Source: a virus
Virus record (IMG/VR): IMGVR_UViG_3300043786_000977
Location: 1-64,000 of that record
Strand: one strand, 5' to 3'
DNA length: 64,000 nt
Within the stretch, counting starts at the first letter, position 1; the number at the start of each line of letters is the position of its first letter. The translations under genes and the position numbers were made by a program. Shown one piece after another: positions 16,761 through 25,187 of this stretch. The notes under the pieces were generated by a model that was given only the letters and a program-made list of their open reading frames with translations, was not told where the DNA came from and made no database searches.

Positions 16761-19247
16761 ATGTTCAGGATATCGGCAGGTTTGGGTAAAGTATTCGGCC
16801 GCGGATCCGGTCGTTCCAAAGCAATCGCGCAGACAGGTAACACGGGCCAGGACGGCATGGTAGAAGCCTTCCACGGCAGCGAACCCACTTTTGTGATCGG
16901 CACTGTCAGTCGTTCAGGGCCTGAGTGGTACGATCTGACTGTTGTCTGTGGTACCCGGGGTGAGGTCGGCTGTATTCAACTCGCTCCGATCGTCAACAAC
17001 CTATACGGCGCGTCAGTGGGTACATTACCGCCTGAGGGCAGCCGTGTACTCGTCTACATGCCGAATCCACGTCAGCGTTACGGCATTGTGGTCGGCGTCA
17101 TTCCTAACGCTAGCTCGACGCCACAAACCGATGCGACGCGTACGAAGACTGATAAAGTCTTCATGAATTTCTGGGAACTTGAATCCAACGGCAGTGTAGG
17201 CAGTGAACTGGCCTACCATAAACCGATCAGTGATAAGACGTTCATCGCGAAGCGTAACTCGAACGCGTCGCGGGCACCCGATGTGTTACCAGGGATGTAC
17301 GTGATTCAGAACGAACAGCAAGTTGGATTCGCAGTAACGCCACTTGCCGTGACCATGAAGGCCACGAACAGGGCACAGATACGTGTAGGGCTGGTCGACG
17401 ATCAGGTGCGCATTGTATGCGGTCTGATGCAGTATTACAACTCGTTGGGCGTCCTGATGGCGTTCAACGACGGTGGGTATAACACGGAAGAGCGTGGGAT
17501 CACGAGTTATCAAGGCGAGCGTGCCGGCTGCACCGACATCGGGACTGACATCTTTGCCGACGACACGAATACGTCGGTGAAGGATGGGAGCCTGCATACG
17601 CGGTATAAGAACAGCAAAGCGCGGATCATTCCGAAGAAACGGCTCCAGTCGTTTATGGGTTTCCTCGGGGATATGTTCAATTTCTTTATCGCCAAACCGG
17701 ATCCTACATTCAATCCCGAGACGGAAGCGGATGACAATAAGGATCAAGGATTACTGCAGATACATACCGACGCATCCGGCCGTGCGCTCGTCCGGTCTGC
17801 AAACGGTATCTTGTTCCAGCGTTGGGATCGTATACCTATTCCCAAACGGAAACATCAACCATACGATCCGGAAGGGGACAAGGTCGAGGCAGAAGGGCCG
17901 CCGCCACCTAAGACGCCCTTTAACTGGAACACCACCCACAAGTATGCCCGTAACCTGGAACACCGTGACGGCAACGCCTGGCGGTACCTACAGGCTTATT
18001 GGCACCTACACAACCGAGCACAGTCAACGGGGAAGAAGGACTTCTATCTGCCCGAAGAACAAGATCTGAAGGTACCAGACGAACAATACGACGGCCCCGG
18101 CAAGGGTACGGAGAAGTATGCCGAGTACGATAAGCGGCAGGCGTGTATAGCGATCGAGGAGGACGGCAGCATCATACTGCGTGACGCCTGGGGTTCGGAG
18201 ATCCTCATGCGTGGCGGTAACATCATTATCAGCGCCCATGCCCAGGCGGAAGTGCGCTCAGGTAAGAACACTGTGATCCTGGGTGGGCACGACTTGGTGT
18301 TGAAGGGCCGGCAGAGCATAGACATGACAGCCACAGAGAAAGACGTGCGCATCAAGGCGGACGGTAACCTGCACATGTTGGCCGAGGCCCGGAATGGTGG
18401 CGGTGGTGTACTGATCGAAAGCAATTCAGACGGGGATGGCGGAACCTGGGATAAGAAGGGCGAGCAGTCTCGGGGTAAAGGTATTGTGTTGAAGGCGAAG
18501 AACTCCCGGGTCTTTGCACAGGGGCGTAAGGTACATCTATCAGGGGAACGTAGTGTCATGGTTGAGACCTTCGGTGAAGACAGTGGGAAAAATGAAGGTC
18601 GTATCGAACTCAGTTCCACACGCATCAACGCCAACTCCGAGAAACAGACGATTTTAACAAGCGGTGACGAGGCAATGTTCATGCTTACGAAGTCATCTGC
18701 GTACGTCTGCGGCCGTGCAGCTTACTTGATTGCGGGTAAGAGCGCCGGCATCATTAAGAATTCCAAGTTTGCGGTGCCGTTGATGTGGGCGCCGATAGGG
18801 AGTGACCCCTATACCAATATACAACCGTCGATAGAACAAATCCACGACTACCTACAAGCTATAACGTGGTTGGCGCCTTATCAACCGACTGATCGTAAGG
18901 ATGTACGTTTCACCTATCGCACTTCGGCCGAGTATGGTACTGTAAAACCTAGTGAGATATCAGGGGCGACGAAGTTTTATGTGTACGAGGGCTTCTGGTC
19001 TTATATGGCGCGTGCTGGTGACCCGCTAGCGCCTGTGAAACCGGAACCGTGGCCTGAGTATGAGATTGACGGGACGAAGCCTTGGCCGGGCGTAGAAGCC
19101 TGGTCTGGATCGTTCGTGACACTGGACAACGAGGTCAATGTAGAGGCAGCTACAGGGATAGCGAATAAGCGGAGTGGTCTCAAGGACCATGGTGGTACCT
19201 TGACTCCGCATGAGTTCTCCGAATACGCAGTAATACCACACAGTTAA
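16761..19247 (+). CDS. Baseplate spike protein with OB-fold and beta-helix (gp5/VgrG-like)
   Basis: The 828-residue protein starts after a TAGGAG site. The N-terminal region (about 35-120) has OB-fold character, with short strands and a Gly-Ser-Arg-Val-Leu-Val-Tyr element, as in the spike hub of contractile tails. The middle is a Pro/Lys-rich insertion. From about residue 480 to 680 the sequence is an Asp/Gly/Lys-rich succession of short strands with repeated Ile-x-Ile/Val spacing, as in the VgrG/gp5 beta-helix. No lysozyme domain is seen. The C-terminus is a separate Trp/Tyr-rich domain. It probably forms the membrane-piercing tip. Confidence 0.65.
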   Translation: MFRISAGLGKVFGRGSGRSKAIAQTGNTGQDGMVEAFHGSEPTFVIGTVSRSGPEWYDLTVVCGTRGEVGCIQLAPIVNNLYGASVGTLPPEGSRVLVYMPNPRQRYGIVVGVIPNASSTPQTDATRTKTDKVFMNFWELESNGSVGSELAYHKPISDKTFIAKRNSNASRAPDVLPGMYVIQNEQQVGFAVTPLAVTMKATNRAQIRVGLVDDQVRIVCGLMQYYNSLGVLMAFNDGGYNTEERGITSYQGERAGCTDIGTDIFADDTNTSVKDGSLHTRYKNSKARIIPKKRLQSFMGFLGDMFNFFIAKPDPTFNPETEADDNKDQGLLQIHTDASGRALVRSANGILFQRWDRIPIPKRKHQPYDPEGDKVEAEGPPPPKTPFNWNTTHKYARNLEHRDGNAWRYLQAYWHLHNRAQSTGKKDFYLPEEQDLKVPDEQYDGPGKGTEKYAEYDKRQACIAIEEDGSIILRDAWGSEILMRGGNIIISAHAQAEVRSGKNTVILGGHDLVLKGRQSIDMTATEKDVRIKADGNLHMLAEARNGGGGVLIESNSDGDGGTWDKKGEQSRGKGIVLKAKNSRVFAQGRKVHLSGERSVMVETFGEDSGKNEGRIELSSTRINANSEKQTILTSGDEAMFMLTKSSAYVCGRAAYLIAGKSAGIIKNSKFAVPLMWAPIGSDPYTNIQPSIEQIHDYLQAITWLAPYQPTDRKDVRFTYRTSAEYGTVKPSEISGATKFYVYEGFWSYMARAGDPLAPVKPEPWPEYEIDGTKPWPGVEAWSGSFVTLDNEVNVEAATGIANKRSGLKDHGGTLTPHEFSEYAVIPHS

Positions 19248-19258
19248 CGAGGTATAAA

Positions 19259-20038
19259 ATGGAATCACCAATCGAACACAAGTTGAAGGATAGACTACGT
19301 GAAGCGCAGGACAGCGGTAAGCTGTCATTACGCAGCAGTGATCTGGGTAGCGCGAAAGCGACTACATCAGACGCGGGCGCGCCATTGGGTCCGGTAACGA
19401 CCGCGGTACCGCCCCAGGCCAACAACGATCCGTTGATCAATAGAGCAATCCAGTCCGGTGGTCAGGCGTTGACCGAGGCAAACGCCGTCGTGGATGGCGT
19501 CATCAAGGATTCGAATCCTAGTGACATCGCGACCACGATGCTAGGCGACGATATGCAGGTAACAATAACCGACGAGGACCGTAACACCTTTCTCGATGCA
19601 CTCGTCTCCGGTGAACGCTATATCCGCAGGTTCAGTCTCTTTGACGGGCGCGTGAAGGGTAAACTGCGCTGCCGGTCTACGGAAGAGAGCGAGGCGATTG
19701 CGTCCTGGTTTAATCACGGTTTGCGTGAAGCCAAATGGAAGTCACCGCTGGAGTATGCGATCGCACTGCGTAACGGGTTACTCGCTTCACAGGTGCTTGA
19801 GTTGAATGGTGTACGTTACCCTACGTTGGCAACGCCACTTTATCGGACACCAGATCCTGCTGCGCCTGATAAGTATATCGACCCAGGTTGGTTGGCTACG
19901 GCTGCAGTGTGGTCACAGAAACCAGAGCCCGTAGTTGCCGCGATATACGAAGAGTTACGGCGCTTCGAACGTAAATACTGGACGATGGTCTCTAACGCAA
20001 CTGATCAAAATTTCTGGCATCCCGCAGAATCTACTTAA
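19259..20038 (+). CDS. Tail assembly chaperone, short form (lambda G-like by context)
   Basis: The 259-residue protein is encoded right before the tape measure gene, as the G product is in lambda and the equivalents in other tailed phages. It has a disordered Ala/Pro/Gly-rich N-terminus (about 20-70), then an acidic domain with a Ser/Thr-Glu-Glu-Ser helix and a Trp-rich C-terminus. The last codons contain a slippery heptamer at 20008-20014, so part of the ribosomes should shift to the -1 frame and make a 392-residue fusion. No sequence similarity to lambda G is claimed; the call rests on position and on the frameshift signal. Confidence 0.65.
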   Translation: MESPIEHKLKDRLREAQDSGKLSLRSSDLGSAKATTSDAGAPLGPVTTAVPPQANNDPLINRAIQSGGQALTEANAVVDGVIKDSNPSDIATTMLGDDMQVTITDEDRNTFLDALVSGERYIRRFSLFDGRVKGKLRCRSTEESEAIASWFNHGLREAKWKSPLEYAIALRNGLLASQVLELNGVRYPTLATPLYRTPDPAAPDKYIDPGWLATAAVWSQKPEPVVAAIYEELRRFERKYWTMVSNATDQNFWHPAEST

Positions 20039-20059
20039 CGGTAGCGACTCGTCTGCGGG
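20008..20059 (+). promoter_or_regulatory. Programmed -1 ribosomal frameshift signal
   Basis: The heptamer A-AAT-TTC (20008-20014) matches X-XXY-YYZ in the reading frame of the upstream gene. After a 6-nt spacer (20015-20020), a perfect 8-bp stem (20021-20028 with 20052-20059) encloses a 23-nt loop that contains the zero-frame stop codon (20036-20038). The -1 frame is open from 20005 through 20435. Confidence 0.85.
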
Positions 20060-20436
20060 GTGGGTACCCGATCGACAATAACGAATATCCGCATACGGTC
20101 TTAACGGAAGCGTTGCGGATGGATGTTCTGGAGTCTGAGCATCTGTTGCAGGCCCGGTTAGCCAATACCGTGGCCATGGCCGCATTGCATGCCAGCCCGG
20201 AGGCTGATGTAAGAAAGGGTGCAGAAATAGTCGGGAGGTTGTATACTACAGCGTTGGATTCAATTCCGTATATTCAGACAGGGAGCAGTGAAGGTCAGAC
20301 GCAGGGTACCAATGATCGGGAAGCTGCTATCAATAGATATAAGGAATTGCGCGATACGTTGGAGCAGGAGCGCCAGAAGATAGATCAGGACATGCGGAGT
20401 AAGTCGCAGAAGAAACCAGGTAAATTAGACGTGTGA
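20014..20436 (+). CDS. -1 frame extension of the tail assembly chaperone (lambda T-like part)
   Basis: This 140-codon frame has no convincing start of its own: the first candidates are TTG 20113 and ATG 20119 without a good ribosome binding site, while the frame is open back to 20005, upstream of the neighbouring gene's stop. It is best read as the C-terminal part of a fusion made by -1 frameshifting at 20008-20014 (252 + 140 residues). The part is highly helical and charged, with a coiled-coil-like Glu/Arg/Gln stretch near the end. By analogy with lambda GT it would link chaperone, tape measure and tube during tail assembly. Confidence 0.75.
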   Translation: MASRRIYLTVATRLRGGYPIDNNEYPHTVLTEALRMDVLESEHLLQARLANTVAMAALHASPEADVRKGAEIVGRLYTTALDSIPYIQTGSSEGQTQGTNDREAAINRYKELRDTLEQERQKIDQDMRSKSQKKPGKLDV

Positions 20437-20452
20437 TTGGTGGAAATAAGCA

Positions 20453-23400
20453 ATGAATGAGGGATCTAACAATCAACTAGTGGGGGCCTTAGCACAACTG
20501 CTGGGCGTTGCTGCACCCATATCGGTTATGCCGCGTCTTGGTAATACGATGCATACGGCCGTAACACAACCAGCGGGCCTGCCCGAACAAATACGCGCCA
20601 TGGCAGGTCCGCTGCTGGCCTCCCAGGTACTGGGGATGCGTAACCCGACTACACTCATGCGCGTTGCCCCGGGGCAGGGCGTCGGTGAAGCTTATTACGC
20701 ACATGAGTCGACTACAAAAGCGTGGCAGATGGTACAGAATGAAGCCATGTACAATATGTCCAGGGGATTCGGGAAAGAGTTCAGCCGTACTGCCGAACGC
20801 ATGGGTATTCCGCAGATGCTCGGTATCGATCCTCGAGCGTTCCATGATACTATCAACAAAGGAACATCAACATCAGCAGGTGCCATGCTTGCCTCACAGA
20901 TGATGTCCCTTCCCGGGGTTAATGCACTTATGGGCGGTAATCCGATGGCCGCTTACCAGCAGGTCTTTGCTAAACGGTCGGCGTTCGCCGATCAGTGGGG
21001 TTCTATGGCAAACCCAGCTGACAAAGGTCGCCAGGAGTATGCCCGTCAGATATCGACGGATATAACGAACTCGTTGGAAATGGCGATTCGTGGAACGCCC
21101 GGCGGTGGGTTTGGCTTAAGTCAGAACTTCGGGTTCACCCGTGGAATGCGCGACGAAGACATGGCAGCGGTCATGGTGCGTATGAGTGAGGGCGGTGCCT
21201 TTGGTGATACTGGTTTACGCATGCGGATAGCCCAGGAAGCAGATATGCAGGAAGCCATTGACAATGGGGTGAGTCCTGAGGACGCAGTAGCACGCCACGG
21301 TCCCCGTTACATGCAGGAACAGGAACGTATAACCCAACATGTCGGCACGGCTAATAAAGTATTTGAGACACTGGGTGATATTATGGGTTCGCGTGATATG
21401 GCGCAACTCATGCAGACGATGGACGACCTTACGGGTAGCCAGTGGGAGTCAATGGATCCCCAAACGCTCAGCAAACTGAATGCCAACTTGCGTGATATGC
21501 AGGCAACGGCCCAGGTACTAAACGTAAGCAACACAGAGATGCTCGGGGCGGTACAGTCCATGCAACGGACGATGCAAGGTGCCACAGGGGTCACCGCCAA
21601 CCAGATTGCCATGGGTATGACTGGTGGTGGGTATGGGGATGCAGCCGCAGCGATCAATATGACACAACACGCGTATGCGGTTGCACAGGCGAATGGCGTG
21701 CGCAGTGCGGCTGGGATTGACCGCGTTGCCACGCAGCAGGCCGGGTTAATGGCGATTGGGCTAGACTCAAGCGCGGGCAAATCGGCGCGACTTGTTGAGT
21801 ATCTGAATCAGCAAGGTATGATTGATCCCGAACTGTATAAGCAGGCTGTCGGTGCGCTATCTACAGGGACGCAAGGACAACGCAACGGTATGGTCAATGC
21901 AGTGTTGGAACGTGCTTTCGGTAGTGTTGCCGAAGGTAGAAAGATGATCGACGATCCATACTTTATGCAGATGATGCGTGAGAACACGAGTTCCGAGTCT
22001 GCACAGAGAGCTATGACAACGATTCGTGACGGACAAGCGACTGAATGGGGTCAGCGTGTGCTTACACAACAATGGCGTGGTCTGGGTCGTTATGTTACAG
22101 GTATGCAGAAACAGGCCGGAATGTCTCACGCAGTAGACCCGCAAATTGTTGCCAAAGAATCGTACGAGATAACGAAAGGTTTCCTAGCGCGGCAATCTAT
22201 GGAGGATGTGCCCGACTCAGCAAGACGGTTGGCACAAAAGGTGTATGATGACGCCATTGCCTCCGATAAGACACCACAACAGGCTTACGCAGCAATGCGT
22301 AGTTACATTAAAAGTGACCCCGGTCTGAGTCGGTATGCCCAAGATATTGCAAACGAAGTAAGCATGGCGACCACGGCGCTCGGCGTGACCAATATGAATA
22401 ATCAGTTAACACCTGGTAAGCAATTGGTGACTACGTTGAGCCAACTGAGTAACTGGGACTTCGAGAAACGGCTGACGGATAGTCAGAAACAAGAACTTGG
22501 AGCGATTCGTAAACTAGGCCGGACGGATCCGAACGCGGCAGCACCACAACTAGAGGCTTTCCTAGAACGATCAGAAATTAAGAGTAAGTTAGATACTGAT
22601 GAACAGGACCAGATCAAGGCGCAACGTGACAAGGTCAAACTTGATACCGATAAGACCGTGGCTTTTGCAGGTGCAAAACATGCAGCAATAACACGTATCA
22701 CAGCCGGGTTAGACACGGGTATGAATATCTCTGACATTCAGACTGCAAATACACGCTACGGTGCAGCGCTTGATACTTACATGCAGGATATAAAGGAGAA
22801 TAACAAGGCTCAGGGTGAAGCTAAGTTCAAAGCTACATTAGGCAGTGTCGCAGGTATGTTCGATCCCGCAGAGTTACAGACCGCAGTACAGATGGCAGCT
22901 AGCGGTAATTTAGCGCAACTAGAGGAAGCACGGAAGCGTCAGAGTGTGATCGAAGCGCATGATATGATCAGTGTTGCGGCCGCGGCTAAGGATCGTAATC
23001 TACAAATCGACTTAACGAGGGGCGTCGGTGACAAGGACCGTGCTCAGCTGGCTCCGGAGCGTCTACGCGCACAGACCTACAGTGTGGGACTGTGGAATCA
23101 AAGGATGGCTGATAACCCTGCTTTACAGAATTTACGGAAAACTTTTTCGCAGACAGCCGTAGACTTTGCACAAGGCAAGACGGGCCTTGCTGGTCTGTTT
23201 GGTGTTAGAGAAGGTGCCCCGTTGGTGCAGGATGAGGCGGTAAACAAGGAGCTCGCCGCATACCGTAAGCAGATGGGCCTGGATGAGTTCGAGCAAGGTA
23301 TAGAGGCGGCGCAGAAGAAGACTGGGGCGGCCATTGCCGCGTTTGATGCACTAAAAATGACGGATACTGCTAATGTTGCAATAACTGAGCGTATGCAGCG

Positions 23401-24136
23401 GGACTTCGACGCAGCAGCACAACAAGGTAAACTTAAGACACAGGCGGATTTCGATCAGTTCCTCGCACATGATGCATATAAAGGGGTCAGTGACGAGGCC
23501 AAGAACGCACTCGGCGGGGTGTGGCAAGGGTACAGCGACGAGGGCAAGTTACACGACGAGTACGCGAAACGTATGTCCGATGTCGTGGATACCAAGAATT
23601 TTAAGGCATTCGAGAAACGCCTTACGGCAACCCGCACACGGGAAGCGAGGCAGGCCGCCCGTGAAGTCCAAGATGTCATGACCAATGCCACGGATGCCGG
23701 ACTCGAAGGTTTGTTCGATATTAAGAAAGGTGAACTCAGTAGTAGCCAGCAGAGAGTGTTGGATAAAGCATTACCTGCTTTCGCACCCAAATCATCCGGT
23801 GTGTACAATAGCAAAGAACTCCTGGAGGCAGCCGTACAAGAGTTTACGGATCCGGTGACCGGTAAACCCATGACGCGTGAAGAGGTGGCGGATAAGTACC
23901 GTAAAGGTAAGATGTCCAAGGAGCAATTTGAGGCTTACGGACGTGTAAACGATGTACTAGAATCTGTAGATCGGAAGCGGCGTGACACACGTGAAGCCGC
24001 GGTTGACAAGATGGCCGGTCGTGAACCCGGGCAGGGTAGAGGTGGTCGCGGTGACAGTATTAAAGGTACCCTGCAACTCGTAGATAAGAAGGGTCAACCT
24101 CTCGGTAACGTGAATATGGATGCTGAATATGAATAG
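20453..24136 (+). CDS. Tape measure protein
   Basis: The 1227-residue, almost entirely helical, Ala/Gln/Met-rich protein follows the frameshifted chaperone gene. It has long coiled-coil-like stretches (about residues 680-800 and 930-1150), weakly hydrophobic Gly/Met-rich segments in the N-terminal third (about 55-190) and no cysteine that I noticed. This fits a tail tape measure, which sets tail length and is ejected with the DNA. I see no peptidase or lysozyme motif. A few Lys-Ala motifs (Met-Gln-Lys-Gln-Ala, Leu-Tyr-Lys-Gln-Ala) occur, at far lower density than in the head proteins. Confidence 0.72.
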   Translation: MNEGSNNQLVGALAQLLGVAAPISVMPRLGNTMHTAVTQPAGLPEQIRAMAGPLLASQVLGMRNPTTLMRVAPGQGVGEAYYAHESTTKAWQMVQNEAMYNMSRGFGKEFSRTAERMGIPQMLGIDPRAFHDTINKGTSTSAGAMLASQMMSLPGVNALMGGNPMAAYQQVFAKRSAFADQWGSMANPADKGRQEYARQISTDITNSLEMAIRGTPGGGFGLSQNFGFTRGMRDEDMAAVMVRMSEGGAFGDTGLRMRIAQEADMQEAIDNGVSPEDAVARHGPRYMQEQERITQHVGTANKVFETLGDIMGSRDMAQLMQTMDDLTGSQWESMDPQTLSKLNANLRDMQATAQVLNVSNTEMLGAVQSMQRTMQGATGVTANQIAMGMTGGGYGDAAAAINMTQHAYAVAQANGVRSAAGIDRVATQQAGLMAIGLDSSAGKSARLVEYLNQQGMIDPELYKQAVGALSTGTQGQRNGMVNAVLERAFGSVAEGRKMIDDPYFMQMMRENTSSESAQRAMTTIRDGQATEWGQRVLTQQWRGLGRYVTGMQKQAGMSHAVDPQIVAKESYEITKGFLARQSMEDVPDSARRLAQKVYDDAIASDKTPQQAYAAMRSYIKSDPGLSRYAQDIANEVSMATTALGVTNMNNQLTPGKQLVTTLSQLSNWDFEKRLTDSQKQELGAIRKLGRTDPNAAAPQLEAFLERSEIKSKLDTDEQDQIKAQRDKVKLDTDKTVAFAGAKHAAITRITAGLDTGMNISDIQTANTRYGAALDTYMQDIKENNKAQGEAKFKATLGSVAGMFDPAELQTAVQMAASGNLAQLEEARKRQSVIEAHDMISVAAAAKDRNLQIDLTRGVGDKDRAQLAPERLRAQTYSVGLWNQRMADNPALQNLRKTFSQTAVDFAQGKTGLAGLFGVREGAPLVQDEAVNKELAAYRKQMGLDEFEQGIEAAQKKTGAAIAAFDALKMTDTANVAITERMQRDFDAAAQQGKLKTQADFDQFLAHDAYKGVSDEAKNALGGVWQGYSDEGKLHDEYAKRMSDVVDTKNFKAFEKRLTATRTREARQAAREVQDVMTNATDAGLEGLFDIKKGELSSSQQRVLDKALPAFAPKSSGVYNSKELLEAAVQEFTDPVTGKPMTREEVADKYRKGKMSKEQFEAYGRVNDVLESVDRKRRDTREAAVDKMAGREPGQGRGGRGDSIKGTLQLVDKKGQPLGNVNMDAEYE

Positions 24137-24145
24137 GAGCCAGTT

Positions 24146-24688
24146 ATGTTAGTGTTTGGTACAGGAACCACATCCCGCGGCTGTCATCGTGAATGGATGC
24201 AGGGCTACGTCATTGGGCGTGGTGCGTTCCTTTCGTTACCTGACGGTCAGATATACCCAACGGTTGCTGGCAGCGGGAGCGGGAGTGGCAGCAGCGGCGT
24301 GGGTCCGTGGGCAGTTGACACGGGCTCAGAGTTCTTCATCACCGGCGTAACGTTCGCACAGAAGGAAAAGTACCATATCGTGCAGTGTTTCAACGATCGC
24401 AACTATACCTATGCATTTGGGCATGATCCGCTAGCCAGTTTGGTTGAAGTACAGTTTACTGTATTCCTGGTTAACGGTGATAATGATTTCGGTTCTGCGG
24501 TTCAAACACTTGTGGCAGCCTATAAGGCGAATCGACTGAGTGCAAGGCCAGAGTACGCTACTCTAACACTTGGCAAACTGTGCGTGCAAGGTTTCGTCGT
24601 AGGTATGCAAACGGGTACCATGGACCCACACTTCCAGACACAGTCATACACCGTATTTTTACTACTTGTCGAGGCCCAAGATGGTTAA
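24146..24688 (+). CDS. Baseplate/tube-initiator-like protein
   Basis: The 180-residue protein starts after an AGGAG site directly downstream of the tape measure. It is beta-rich, with a Gly/Ser repeat loop (about residues 47-55) and a strand-helix-strand end that recalls tube-like proteins. The position suggests a baseplate-proximal tube or hub component. No family is assigned. Confidence 0.4.
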   Translation: MLVFGTGTTSRGCHREWMQGYVIGRGAFLSLPDGQIYPTVAGSGSGSGSSGVGPWAVDTGSEFFITGVTFAQKEKYHIVQCFNDRNYTYAFGHDPLASLVEVQFTVFLVNGDNDFGSAVQTLVAAYKANRLSARPEYATLTLGKLCVQGFVVGMQTGTMDPHFQTQSYTVFLLLVEAQDG

Positions 24689-25187
24689 TCACATTCGCAC
24701 ACTACTTCTAAATCGCCGAGCTAATGCTGTCACGTCTACGATATTCATTCCGCCTACGTTTCGCCAGATCGTGATACCGAGTCAGTTTGTAGCGTTGGAA
24801 TCAATACTGTATCCAGGCGGTTTGACCGTGACAGAACGTGGCGCCGTGACAGATAACTATGTAACCCTTTTGCATATGGGTGAACTGGAGCCGTACACAT
24901 GTCGCTTCGATGCGCGGGTCACTTATCGTGATACGCCTGATGGGACTTTGATGACATTATGCCGTACAACGGTACCTGATCGTGTAACGATCACGTCGGC
25001 ATTGGCACGACTCAACAGATTACCTCTGGTGACGGGTGCAACACTATTCGCGTGGCCGGAGTATGAACAGGATATGTTGGATTTTGCATCGATATGGAAC
25101 CGCTCGACGGAGGGCGCCTTGCGTCTCGGGGCATTACTGTTGAGTTTCGCATACCAATTAGAACGAGTACGGCGAGGTAACACCTAA
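24681..25187 (+). CDS. Baseplate-region protein, function unknown
   Basis: The start at ATG 24681 is preferred over TTG 24666 because GAGG (24671-24674) is correctly spaced from it; this gives 168 residues and an 8-nt overlap with the previous gene. It has a basic N-terminus, a beta-rich middle and a helical Arg-rich C-terminus. It overlaps the next gene's start by 1 nt (TAATG). Probably a small baseplate component. Confidence 0.5.
   Translation: MVNHIRTLLLNRRANAVTSTIFIPPTFRQIVIPSQFVALESILYPGGLTVTERGAVTDNYVTLLHMGELEPYTCRFDARVTYRDTPDGTLMTLCRTTVPDRVTITSALARLNRLPLVTGATLFAWPEYEQDMLDFASIWNRSTEGALRLGALLLSFAYQLERVRRGNT

Noticed and set aside
18044-18682. A 212-codon - strand frame inside the spike gene
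   Set aside because: Shadow of biased codon use in the beta-helix region; no ribosome binding site or neighbours on that strand.
24666-24688. Overlap of two genes considered as a second frameshift site
   Set aside because: The downstream gene has its own well-spaced ribosome binding site and ATG at 24681, and no slippery heptamer with stem is present.
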